Source: Oscillospiraceae bacterium (GTDB lineage: Bacteria; Bacillota; Clostridia; Oscillospirales; Acutalibacteraceae). From it: a stretch of 64,000 bases of DNA. Both the position numbers and the translations under genes were made by a program. The notes under the pieces were generated by a model. It saw only the letters and a program-made list of their open reading frames with translations. It had not been told where the DNA came from and searched no databases. Below are positions 51,410 through 59,086 of this stretch, in pieces (positions within the stretch are counted from its first letter, which is position 1; each line of letters starts with the position of its first letter). The stretch covers positions 19,209 to 83,208 of the forward strand of contig JAIRXU010000028.1 in assembly GCA_031268095.1 (NCBI GenBank), written 5' to 3'.

Positions 51410-53041
51410 ATGAAAAACAAACGCTACCCTTACTACGAGTTCGAACAGGCCGGAAGCATCTGGGATTTGCTTATGCTTTCAGTGCAGAATTACGGCGCCA
51501 AAGACGTCTTTGTTTTCAAGCGCGGCAAGGCTCTGCACCGCAAAACATATGCGGAATTATCCGGCGAAGCCCATGCTCTGGCCGCCTATTTTATCCAGGA
51601 AGGGTATGTGCGCCAAAAAATCGCCATATTGGGCGAAAATTCCTACGACTGGATTGTCTCATGGTTCGGTATTGTCCTTTCCGGAAATATTGCCGTACCG
51701 ATCGATAAATTGCTTCTTCCGGAACAGGTTGTGTTTATTCTAAATGATGTTAACGCTGCCGCCGTTGTGCACTCGAAACAATATACCGAAATTGTTCCCG
51801 AAACCCTCGAAGACGGGACGCCGCTGCGCAGACTGTGCATGGAAACCGACCTCACCGCTTGCGTGGAACAGGGCGCGGCGCGGCTGCAATCGGAAGGGCA
51901 AATAACGGTTGCCAATACCACCGGCAAAGACGAAACCGCGCTGATTATCTACACCTCCGGCACCACCGGTATTGCCAAGGGCGTTGCCCTCACGCAGGAC
52001 AACCTATGCGCCGACATGAACAGCCTGACCCAAGTCGCGCTGTTCGAGGGGAAGGGCCTGCTGGTGCTGCCGCTGAACCATGTTTACGCTTTCCAGAGCC
52101 TGCTGGTGTTCATGGCCGAAGGCGTAACGACCTACATCAGCGTGAGCCTGAAGCGGGTTTCGCAGGAGCTGAAGGAATACCAGCCCAGCGCCATGTGCGT
52201 CGTTCCGCTGTTTCTCGAAACAATGTACGGAAAAGTCATGGCCAGCGCCCAAAAGCAGGGCATCGAAAAACAGCTCAAGCTGCTGATGAAGCTGAGCCTG
52301 GCGCTTTTGGAGTTGGGCATCGACGTGCGGCGGCGCCTGTTCAAGCGTATTCTGGATGAATTTGGCGGCGGCCTGAGTACCGTTATTTGCGGCGGCGCGC
52401 CCATTGATATCGGCTATGTGCGGGCGTTTCGGGCCTTTGGCGTGAATGTGATGCCGGGCTACGGCATTACCGAATGCTCACCGGTGATCGCCGGCAGCCG
52501 TAACGAACATCACCGCGACGGCAGCGTCGGCCAGCCCATCCCCGGCGCGGAAATCAGGACCGACGCGCCCGACGGCGAGGGTGAGGGCGAACTGCTGGTG
52601 CGGGGCCGAATGGTGATGCATGGCTATTACAACAACGAAGCCGCCACCCGTGAGGCTTTTGACGGCGAATGGTTCAAAACCGGTGACATTGGATACCTGG
52701 ACAAAGACGGTTTTGTATACATCACGGGCAGGAAGAAAAACATTATTATCCTGAGCAACGGCAAAAATTTGTACCCGGAGGAACTGGAAATTCAGCTGAT
52801 GAAGATCCCGGCGGTAAGCGAGGTTGTCGTTTATGAATACGAGCGGCAGGTCGCGGCGGAGATTTTTCCCAACGCCGACTGGCTGGCGGAAAACGAAATC
52901 ACGGACACCCTGCGATACCTGGAGCAAGTGGTTGAGAAGCTCAACAAACACCTGCCCTTATATAAGAATATCACAAAACTGAAGCTGCGGGATATCGACT
53001 TCCCGAAGACTTCCACTCAGAAAATCAGGAGGAACAAGTGA
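51410..53041 (+). CDS. AMP-forming acyl-CoA/acyl-ACP synthetase
   Basis: 543 aa from the ATG at 51410 (AAGGAGGG 7 nt upstream). ANL-superfamily motifs: P-loop-like IIYTSGTTGIAKGVALT near residue 183, LPLNHVYAFQSLLVFMAEG, GYGITECSPVIAGS, WFKTGDIGYLDKDGFVYITG and the hinge GRKKNIIILSNGKNLYPEEL. The late catalytic Lys is expected in FPKTSTQKIRR at the end. It activates a fatty acid with ATP; the ACP gene overlapping its stop codon suggests loading onto ACP rather than CoA. First gene of a three-gene operon. Confidence 0.9.
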   Translation: MKNKRYPYYEFEQAGSIWDLLMLSVQNYGAKDVFVFKRGKALHRKTYAELSGEAHALAAYFIQEGYVRQKIAILGENSYDWIVSWFGIVLSGNIAVPIDKLLLPEQVVFILNDVNAAAVVHSKQYTEIVPETLEDGTPLRRLCMETDLTACVEQGAARLQSEGQITVANTTGKDETALIIYTSGTTGIAKGVALTQDNLCADMNSLTQVALFEGKGLLVLPLNHVYAFQSLLVFMAEGVTTYISVSLKRVSQELKEYQPSAMCVVPLFLETMYGKVMASAQKQGIEKQLKLLMKLSLALLELGIDVRRRLFKRILDEFGGGLSTVICGGAPIDIGYVRAFRAFGVNVMPGYGITECSPVIAGSRNEHHRDGSVGQPIPGAEIRTDAPDGEGEGELLVRGRMVMHGYYNNEAATREAFDGEWFKTGDIGYLDKDGFVYITGRKKNIIILSNGKNLYPEELEIQLMKIPAVSEVVVYEYERQVAAEIFPNADWLAENEITDTLRYLEQVVEKLNKHLPLYKNITKLKLRDIDFPKTSTQKIRRNK

Positions 53042-53268
53042 TGAAGAACGATTTGAGAGCAACCGTTCTGGGACTGCTGGCCGAGCACACGAACCTCGAC
53101 CCCATCACCATGGAAAGTGATTTTGTGAAGGATTTCGGCCTGAGCTCCCTGGAAATTGCGGAGCTGATCTGCTCCATTGAAGACGACCTGGATGTGGAAA
53201 TTTCCGAAAGCGCTCTGACGCATATCAAAACGGTGGGCGATCTCTGCAAGTACATCGACGCGATGTAA
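53041..53268 (+). CDS. acyl carrier protein
   Basis: 75 aa, acidic, four-helix ACP. The phosphopantetheine serine lies in DFGLSSLEIAELICSIEDD (the usual D-S-L box reads GLSS-L, with Gly before Leu). The ATG at 53041 overlaps the TGA of the ligase gene behind AGGAGG, so translation is coupled. It is not in a fatty-acid synthase cluster, so it is probably a dedicated carrier for the neighbouring ligase and acyltransferase. Confidence 0.93.
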   Translation: MKNDLRATVLGLLAEHTNLDPITMESDFVKDFGLSSLEIAELICSIEDDLDVEISESALTHIKTVGDLCKYIDAM

Positions 53269-53291
53269 GGGCGAAAGAAAGGCGGTGAAGT

Positions 53292-54527
53292 ATGCCCCAG
53301 AAAAAACGCAAAAAGGCCGACCATACCTCGTTCTGGTATTATGGCGCGGGGCAGTTGATTTGTTCGGTCATCACGCGTTCGCACGACATTCACATTGACA
53401 ACGCCGAAACGAAAGACCTCCAGCCGCCGTTCATCGCCCTGGGTAACCACCAGGGCCAGTGGGATTGGGCCTATGCGGCCAAGGCGCTACTGCCGCATAA
53501 ACTGCGGATCATGCTCACCCGATACCAGCTGTTCCGCCCTGTCGCGGGCTGGCTGATGCTGAAAACGGGGGCGATCCCCAAAAGTCAATTTGCGGCGGAC
53601 GCGGCGGCGGTGCGAGAGGTGCTGCGTACAATCAAGCGCGGCGGCGCCGTATTTATGTACCCTTCGGGCCGGATTTCTCTGTTCGGCGAAGACGCGAAGC
53701 CCTTCCGGGGAACTTACGAGCTGCTCTGCCACCTCAAAGTGCCTGTGGTGATGGTGCGCCTGGACGGCAGTTACCGCACCGGCCCGCGCTACAATCCAGA
53801 GATCAAAAAAAGCGGCCGGGTGGACGTGAAGACCAGCGTACTGTTCACGCCTGAAGAACTGCAAACCCTGCCGGAGGAAGAAGCGCGCGCCAGACTCGAC
53901 GCCGCGTTCAGCCACGACGACTTCGCCTCGCCAAACCAGGGGCCCTATAAAAGCAAAAATTTGATTGCCGGGCTGGAAGATTTGCTGTATCTCTGCCCCC
54001 GGTGCAAAAGCGACTTCACGATGAAAACCGAAGGCACGGGCGTGATCCAATGCGAAAACTGCGGATTTTCGGCGACAATGGACGACCATTTCCGGCTCAC
54101 GGGGGACGAAGAATGCCCCGCGACCATTTCGGCATGGGGCCGTTTCATTCGGGCCGAAGAACGCCGGCGCGCCGACGCAAACCCGGATTATTCTCTGCAA
54201 AGTGAGATGCAGCTGTGCGAACATGTGAAGTGGAACGAGATGCTTTCGCCCGTTGGCACGGTACTGGCAACCTATGACGCGCAGGGGTTTCACCTCAAGG
54301 GCGACCGGCACGGCGAACCTTTCGAGCGTTTTTACAGCTGCGCGGAATATCCGGCCATTCACTTCCTCGACAAAATTTATATCATCGTGCCAGACAACGA
54401 GGACGTCATCTGCGCCATGCCTCCCACCGCCGCCCAGGTGTCAAAGTTCGCCGTCGTTTCCGAAGTGTTTTCCGACAGGGCGGCGGAAACCGCGGCTGAG
54501 GCAAAAACACCGGCACTGGCGCGGTAG
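53292..54527 (+). CDS. PlsC-like 1-acylglycerol-phosphate acyltransferase with C-terminal zinc ribbon
   Basis: 411 aa. The acyltransferase domain shows the HX4D box NHQGQWDW near residue 52 and YPSGRISLFGEDAKPFRGTY near 120 (glycerolipid-binding block III). After about residue 235 a zinc ribbon appears (YLCPRCKSDF...VIQCENCGFS) and then a beta-rich C-terminal domain (AQGFHLKGDRHGEPFERFYS). Ordinary PlsC proteins are about 240 aa, so the extra half is unusual. No N-terminal membrane helix is clear. It probably esterifies the ACP-bound acyl chain onto a lipid or wall acceptor. Confidence 0.82.
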   Translation: MPQKKRKKADHTSFWYYGAGQLICSVITRSHDIHIDNAETKDLQPPFIALGNHQGQWDWAYAAKALLPHKLRIMLTRYQLFRPVAGWLMLKTGAIPKSQFAADAAAVREVLRTIKRGGAVFMYPSGRISLFGEDAKPFRGTYELLCHLKVPVVMVRLDGSYRTGPRYNPEIKKSGRVDVKTSVLFTPEELQTLPEEEARARLDAAFSHDDFASPNQGPYKSKNLIAGLEDLLYLCPRCKSDFTMKTEGTGVIQCENCGFSATMDDHFRLTGDEECPATISAWGRFIRAEERRRADANPDYSLQSEMQLCEHVKWNEMLSPVGTVLATYDAQGFHLKGDRHGEPFERFYSCAEYPAIHFLDKIYIIVPDNEDVICAMPPTAAQVSKFAVVSEVFSDRAAETAAEAKTPALAR

Positions 54528-54609
54528 TGTTTTTGCGACGCTGTTGTAGAGCTATTAAGAATAGGCCCATGGGAACCCCGAAAATAGGGGAACAACAAAA
54601 GCCGTCTGG

Positions 54610-55158
54610 TTACTGCACAAATTTTCGCTTGAATTGAGCAACAACTTGACCGCCCGGCTGGGCTTCGAATTTATAATCGCCCTTGAAGGCCACACCGAAC
54701 TGGTCCGTCACGAATAACGTATTATAGCGGGTATAGGTCAAGAATTCGATGGTTTGGCCGTTTTTGACCGGACCGATTTTCACGCCGTTGAGCCAAACCG
54801 ACTGCGCCACCGCCATGCCGTAAAAGCCGGACTTACGGGTGAAGACGATCTTGCAGGGAGCGGACAGCAGTTCCTCCGGCCGCGCCACCAGGGGCGGAGA
54901 CTCGAATTTCTTGCCGCAAGCGCCGCAGCGGTATTGCGTTGGCTCAAAGGTGTAGTCGTCCTGGGTCATGGAGTTCGCCACCAAATTGCCGACAGCGCCG
55001 AAAGCCAGCCCAACGCCAATGGATTTCCCCAGAGCGCCTTTCTTACCGAGGACCTGAAAATTTCCGCCGCCGCCGCAGTGCGGGCACTGCAAATAATACA
55101 GGCTGGGGAGAACAACGGCCGACTGCTGCGCCGGAACGGGATTGATCTGATTTTCCAT
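54610..55158 (-). CDS. zinc-ribbon protein of unknown function
   Basis: 182 aa from the ATG at 55158 (AAGGAGG 7 nt upstream; the track ORF adds 32 codons). Two CxxC pairs (LQCPHCGG and YRCGACGKKF) flank a Gly-rich hydrophobic segment, GKSIGVGLAFGAVGNLVA, which could dip into a membrane. The C-terminal half (VWLNGVKIGPVKNGQTIEFL, YNTLFVTDQFGVAFKGDYKF) is a beta-rich domain resembling small PEGA/DUF2846-like folds. Convergent with the acyl-lipid operon. Confidence 0.65.
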   Translation of the reverse strand: MENQINPVPAQQSAVVLPSLYYLQCPHCGGGGNFQVLGKKGALGKSIGVGLAFGAVGNLVANSMTQDDYTFEPTQYRCGACGKKFESPPLVARPEELLSAPCKIVFTRKSGFYGMAVAQSVWLNGVKIGPVKNGQTIEFLTYTRYNTLFVTDQFGVAFKGDYKFEAQPGGQVVAQFKRKFVQ

Positions 55159-55222
55159 GCGAAAGCCTCCTTTTTTCTCCATTATGCCACATTTTTTGGC
55201 CAACGTCAATCTTTTTTTGAAT

Positions 55223-55792
55223 TTATTCGGCCGCCGCTTCCCGCCAAAGGACATATTCGACCGCCGTCCGCGCCAGGAACGCTTCGGTCATCTCCGGCGG
55301 AAAGGCCCCCGAGGGCCCGATGCAATTTTCCCGGTGCCAGCGATGGTTCCTCTCGAGAAACGCCCGGACTTCTTCCGCCGCCGCGCCGCGCGTGACGCCG
55401 TAGTCCCGCAGCGGGACGTCTTCCATGGCCGCCCAAATTTCCGCTGCCCAGGAAGCCCGGTGAAACGCCCAGCTCCCGGCTTGGGCAATCTCCTCCCGGT
55501 AGGACGCGAACCAGCCGTTGCCCGCTCTCTGCTGGTAGGCCCGCAGGTATGTCGTATCCCAGCGCCAGTCCAGATAAAAATGCAACAGCGCGCCTTCCGC
55601 AAAATCGCCCGCGGTTTCCCGGGCGAGGGCCGAAAGCGCAGGCATGCGGTCCGTCAGGTCGCGGAAGTGCGAAGCGTCTTTCTCGTGCCAGCCGCGCACC
55701 GCATCCGGCGCGACAGTTCCCAGAAAAAACAGCGCACTGCCCGCCGGGCGGACCAGCCGCGCCAGCTGCAAATGGGTCATGGACCCAGGCAT
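55223..55792 (-). CDS. zinc-dependent phospholipase C-like protein
   Basis: 189 aa, AAGGAGG 6 nt before the ATG. Metal-ligand pattern of the Zn-dependent PLPC/S1-P1 fold: THLQLARLV near the start, FLGTVAPDAVRGWHEKDASH, DFAEGALLHFYLDWRWDTTY and a later RNHRWH. No signal peptide, so it is cytoplasmic like most stand-alone family members whose substrate is not known. 41 bp after the end of citrate synthase on the same strand would be 55834, so it may be cotranscribed. Confidence 0.72.
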   Translation of the reverse strand: MPGSMTHLQLARLVRPAGSALFFLGTVAPDAVRGWHEKDASHFRDLTDRMPALSALARETAGDFAEGALLHFYLDWRWDTTYLRAYQQRAGNGWFASYREEIAQAGSWAFHRASWAAEIWAAMEDVPLRDYGVTRGAAAEEVRAFLERNHRWHRENCIGPSGAFPPEMTEAFLARTAVEYVLWREAAAE

Positions 55793-55833
55793 GAAAATCC
55801 TCCTTTTTTGGGAAACGACAAGGGGCGTCCTGG

Positions 55834-57198
55834 TTACCGTCCCTCCATATCCGCATACGGCCGGGCGTCCATAACGCTTTGGTAAGCCGGGCGTATGATT
55901 TTATCCTGATTGATCAGTTCTTCCAGTCGGTGGGCGCTCCAGCCGGCAATCCGGGCAATGGCGAAGACGGGCGTAAAGAGCTCCTGGGGAATCCCGAGAA
56001 TACTGTACACAAAGCCGCTGTAGAAATCAACGTTGGCGCTGACACCCTTATAGATCCGGCGCTTCTCGGCAATGATCTGCGGCGCAAGGCGCTCGACGAC
56101 GGAATACAGCTCGAACTCCGCCCGGCGGCCCTTTTCGGCGGAAAGCTGCTCGACAAATTCCTTGAAAAGCTCTGCCCGGGGGTCTGAAAGGGAATACACC
56201 GCGTGCCCCATGCCGTAAATCAGGCCGCGCCTGTCAAAGTTCTGCCGGTCCAGCAGCCCGGAAAGGTATGCCGCAATTTCGTCTTCATCTGTCAGGTCCC
56301 GGACGTTGCGCTTGAGGTCGTCGAACATCTGCACGACCTTAATGTTCGCGCCGCCGTGCTTCGGCCCTTTCAGCGAACCCAGCGCCGAGGCAATGACAGA
56401 GTACGTGTCTGTCCCGGAAGAGGAGACCACATGGGTGGTGAAGGTGGAGTTGTTGCCGCCGCCGTGCTCCATGTGCAGCACCAGCGCCAGATCCAGGATC
56501 TTCGCTTCCAGCGCGGAATAGGACTTATCCGGCCGGAGCATCCGCAGAAAATTTTCCGCAGCAGAAAGGCCGGGGTCAGGCTTGTGGATATACAGACTGT
56601 CATCACACTCGTAGTGGTTGTAGCAGTGGTACCCGTAAACCGCCAGCATCGGAAAGATGCTGATGAGGTGCAGGCACTGCCGCAGAACGTTGGGGATAGA
56701 GATATCGTCGCACTGCTTGTCGTAGGCCCCGACGGTCAGTACACTGCGGGAAAGCAGGTTCATCATGTCCTGCTGCGGGACCTTCATGATGACGTCCCGG
56801 ACGAAATGGGCGGGCAGCTGCTGGCAGCCGGCCAGGATTTTTTGGAAGCCGGCCAGTTGTTCCCGGTTGGGAAGGTCGCCGAACAGCAGCAGGTACGCCG
56901 TCTCTTCAAAGCCGAACCGGCCCGCCCGCAGGAAACCCGCGCAGATCTCCTTGATGTCAATGCCGCGGTAGCGCAGCACCCCGGGGCAGGATCGTTTTTC
57001 GCCGTCGATGGTCTCCGAGGATATGATGGTGGAAATCTGGGTCAGGCCCGCCCGGACGCCCTCCCCGTTTTTGTCGCGCAGGCCGCGCTTGACCTGATTG
57101 ATCTCGTACAGCGCCGGATCCATACCGTTTTTCTCCGCACAGAGCGCCGCCAGTTGCCGCATGCCGGGTTCATTGCCCAGATTGTTGATGTAGTCCAT
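55834..57198 (-). CDS. gltA: citrate synthase
   Basis: 454 aa. Catalytic histidines and aspartate are in LVLHMEHGGGNNSTFTTHVV, GSLKGPKHGGANIKVVQMFD and YSGFVYSILGIPQELFTPVF; LRYRGIDIKEICAGF is typical of the family. Condenses oxaloacetate and acetyl-CoA, probably to feed glutamate synthesis in an anaerobe. It has its own consensus promoter; AGAGGT lies 6 nt before the ATG. The N-terminus is about 20 residues longer than in many bacterial enzymes. Confidence 0.93.
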   Translation of the reverse strand: MDYINNLGNEPGMRQLAALCAEKNGMDPALYEINQVKRGLRDKNGEGVRAGLTQISTIISSETIDGEKRSCPGVLRYRGIDIKEICAGFLRAGRFGFEETAYLLLFGDLPNREQLAGFQKILAGCQQLPAHFVRDVIMKVPQQDMMNLLSRSVLTVGAYDKQCDDISIPNVLRQCLHLISIFPMLAVYGYHCYNHYECDDSLYIHKPDPGLSAAENFLRMLRPDKSYSALEAKILDLALVLHMEHGGGNNSTFTTHVVSSSGTDTYSVIASALGSLKGPKHGGANIKVVQMFDDLKRNVRDLTDEDEIAAYLSGLLDRQNFDRRGLIYGMGHAVYSLSDPRAELFKEFVEQLSAEKGRRAEFELYSVVERLAPQIIAEKRRIYKGVSANVDFYSGFVYSILGIPQELFTPVFAIARIAGWSAHRLEELINQDKIIRPAYQSVMDARPYADMEGR

Positions 57199-57241
57199 AC
57201 CAGTACCTCTCTCACCTCATGAAATATACGGCGGATATCTT

Positions 57242-57270
57242 ATTATCTCACAAAACGGCCGACTTGTCAA
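57242..57270 (-). promoter_or_regulatory. sigma-A promoter of citrate synthase
   Basis: On the minus strand TTGACA (57265-57270), 17 bp, GATAAT (57242-57247). Confidence 0.88.
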
Positions 57271-57310
57271 CAGGCGGCGCCGTACGGATTTCGCCGCTTG
57301 GCCGCAGTGC

Positions 57311-57364
57311 TCATACCCAAGCTTCGCCCCGCAGCCAAGAAAGGATCAGCAAAAAGAACGCCAT
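57311..57364 (-). CDS. possible 17-aa hydrophobic micropeptide after marR-like gene
   Basis: ATG GCG TTC... encodes MAFFLLILSWLRGEAWV. GGAGG lies 8 nt upstream (inside the end of the MarR gene) and the ATG is 3 nt past its stop. Shape of a small membrane peptide. It may be chance; no homologue is known to me. Confidence 0.3.
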   Translation of the reverse strand: MAFFLLILSWLRGEAWV

Positions 57365-57367
57365 AAA

Positions 57368-58027
57368 TCACCCCTCCGTTTCTTTCGTGTTTGGATTTCT
57401 CTCATGTCCGCCCCAGCCTTTCTGCCGGAAGCTCCGGGGGTCGTGCCCGTCCCTGTCTTGGGGACTGCCGTCCCGCAGCGGGTTCGGGCCAAAGCTCCGG
57501 CAGCCGCCGCGCGGACCGGAAAAATGCCCGCCGAAGGGGCCGTCGTGGAACTCTGCGAAACGTTCGCGCAGCGCCTGCCACTGCTCCAGACGGTCTTCGT
57601 CCCCGCCGAGGGCTTCCTGCATCGCCCCGCTGATGCGATCCAGCAAAGCGCCCAGTGTCTGCTGCTCTTCCGCCGTCAGGCAGGAGAACGGATCCTCTCC
57701 GTCGGCCGGTTCCGGCTGCTGTTCCTGCTTCCCTTTTTCGGTCAGTTTGACCAGCATCACGCGCTTGTCCTCCTCGGAGGGCTCGCGGACGATGAAGCCG
57801 CTCTTTTCCAGCTTGGCAAGCAATTCGTTGAGCGACGAAATCCGCATCCCCAGCAAATAAGACAAATCTTTGGTGCTGATGCCATCCCGCAGTTTGAGAA
57901 AGGCCAGCAGCCGCCCCTGCCCCCTGGTGACGTCGGCCATGGGGCCTCCCCGGGCCCAGCCGCGCAGGCGCTGTTTGTGGAGCAGCCATTGCAGCCGCGC
58001 CAATTTTTCGAGCAATTCTTGATGCAT
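57368..58027 (-). CDS. MarR-family transcriptional regulator with long C-terminal tail
   Basis: 219 aa from the ATG at 58027 (GGAGG 8 nt upstream; the track uses a TTG 5 codons earlier). Winged helix: GQGRLLAFLKLRDGISTKDL, YLLGMRISSLNELLAKLEKS, wing REPSEEDKRVMLVKLTEKGK. MarR proteins are usually about 145 aa; here an 80-residue tail rich in Gly, Asp, Arg and Pro follows (HDGPFGGHFSGPRGG, DRDGHDPRSFRQKGWGG). It probably represses its own promoter, which holds three GGTACC-centred sites. Confidence 0.87.
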   Translation of the reverse strand: MHQELLEKLARLQWLLHKQRLRGWARGGPMADVTRGQGRLLAFLKLRDGISTKDLSYLLGMRISSLNELLAKLEKSGFIVREPSEEDKRVMLVKLTEKGKQEQQPEPADGEDPFSCLTAEEQQTLGALLDRISGAMQEALGGDEDRLEQWQALRERFAEFHDGPFGGHFSGPRGGCRSFGPNPLRDGSPQDRDGHDPRSFRQKGWGGHERNPNTKETEG

Positions 58028-58052
58028 GTCATTATCCTCCAATCAAATTCTA

Positions 58053-58117
58053 ACGGTACCGTCTAATTTTAGTATAGCAGGTACCGGCAGATTTGTCAAG
58101 TGTTTTTTGCAGGTACC
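58053..58117. promoter_or_regulatory. three GGTACC-centred operator-like sites in the marR-like promoter
   Basis: GGTACC cores at 58055-58060 (in full palindrome ACGGTACCGT), 58080-58085 (between -10 and -35) and 58112-58117 (upstream of -35). Flanks share (A/C)GGTACC(G/T). Their placement across the promoter fits autorepression by the MarR protein; that link is inferred. Confidence 0.72.
58071..58099 (-). promoter_or_regulatory. sigma-A promoter of the marR-like gene
   Basis: On the minus strand TTGACA (58094-58099), 17 bp, TATACT (58071-58076); the spacer contains an operator-like GGTACC. Confidence 0.9.
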
Positions 58118-58155
58118 GTCAAAAAATTTTTCCGCGATTTTCCGCGATTTGCCCC

Positions 58156-58184
58156 TTGCTTTTTCCCGCCAAAACAGGTATAAT
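58156..58184 (+). promoter_or_regulatory. sigma-A promoter of phnX-phnW-thrC-rnhB
   Basis: TTGCTT (58156-58161), 17 bp, TATAAT (58179-58184). Just upstream are two copies of TTCCGCGATTT. Confidence 0.85.
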
Positions 58185-58279
58185 TTGCGGGGGATTTCTC
58201 CAGCCGCCGGTTTCTGCCGGGCGCCCCTCCCCTTTTCCCCTGTGCTCCGAATCTCTTTGATAGAAAGCGGGCGGATCCC

Positions 58280-59059
58280 ATGCGAAACATCACAACGGTT
58301 ATTTTGGACTGGGCCGGCACTGCGGTGGATTATGGTTCCTTTGCTCCGGTGGAGGCCTTCCAGACAGCCTTTGCCGCCTTCGGCCTTGCGCCGACCCTCG
58401 GCGAAACCCGCGCTCCGATGGGGATGCAGAAGCGGGCGCACATTGCGCAAATGCTGCGGGGGGAGCGCTTGGCCGCCGCTTGGCAGACCGCGCAGGGCAG
58501 ACCGCACACCGAAGAAGACATTGACCATATTTACGCCGCATTTGAGCCCGCGCTGTTTGCAGTCCTGCCGCAGTTCGCCGAACCTTTGCCGGGGGTGCTG
58601 GATGTTATGGCGGCGCTGCGCGCGCGGGGAATCCGCATCGGTTCCACCACCGGTTACACGAAAGCCATGATGGAAGTGGTCGCGCCCTTGGCGGCGGCGA
58701 ACGGCTACGCGCCGGATTGTCTGGTCTGCCCGGACGACGTTGGCGGGACTGGCCGCCCTGCGCCCTATATGCTTTGGCGGAATCTGGAACTGCTCCGCGT
58801 CGGCTCCATCCATGAGGTTTTGAAAATCGGCGATACCGCTGCCGACATGCAGGAAGCCAAAAACGCGGGCTGCCGCTGCGTCGGCGTACTGGTCGGTTCC
58901 AGTATGGTCGGCCTTTCCGCGGAGGAACTGGCCGCGCTGAACGGAGACGCGCGCGAGGCTCTCTTCGCCCGGGCAAAAGAACAATACTTCGCTGCCGGCG
59001 CAGACGACGTGATTCCGGACATCGCGTCGCTTCCGGCCTTTCTCCGGTCCCTGGCATAA
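58280..59059 (+). CDS. phnX: phosphonoacetaldehyde hydrolase
   Basis: 259 aa HAD-fold enzyme that splits phosphonoacetaldehyde into acetaldehyde and phosphate. The nucleophile motif ILDWAGTAVDYG is at the N-terminus, the Schiff-base lysine in PMGMQKRAHI near residue 51, STTGYTKAMME near 118, PAPYMLWRNLELL near 160 and KIGDTAADMQEAKNAG near 185. All PhnX-specific residues seem present. It is followed at 27 bp by phnW, which supplies its substrate. Confidence 0.95.
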   Translation: MRNITTVILDWAGTAVDYGSFAPVEAFQTAFAAFGLAPTLGETRAPMGMQKRAHIAQMLRGERLAAAWQTAQGRPHTEEDIDHIYAAFEPALFAVLPQFAEPLPGVLDVMAALRARGIRIGSTTGYTKAMMEVVAPLAAANGYAPDCLVCPDDVGGTGRPAPYMLWRNLELLRVGSIHEVLKIGDTAADMQEAKNAGCRCVGVLVGSSMVGLSAEELAALNGDAREALFARAKEQYFAAGADDVIPDIASLPAFLRSLA

Positions 59060-59086
59060 ACATAAAAAGGAGCGTTGCGTTTTATT

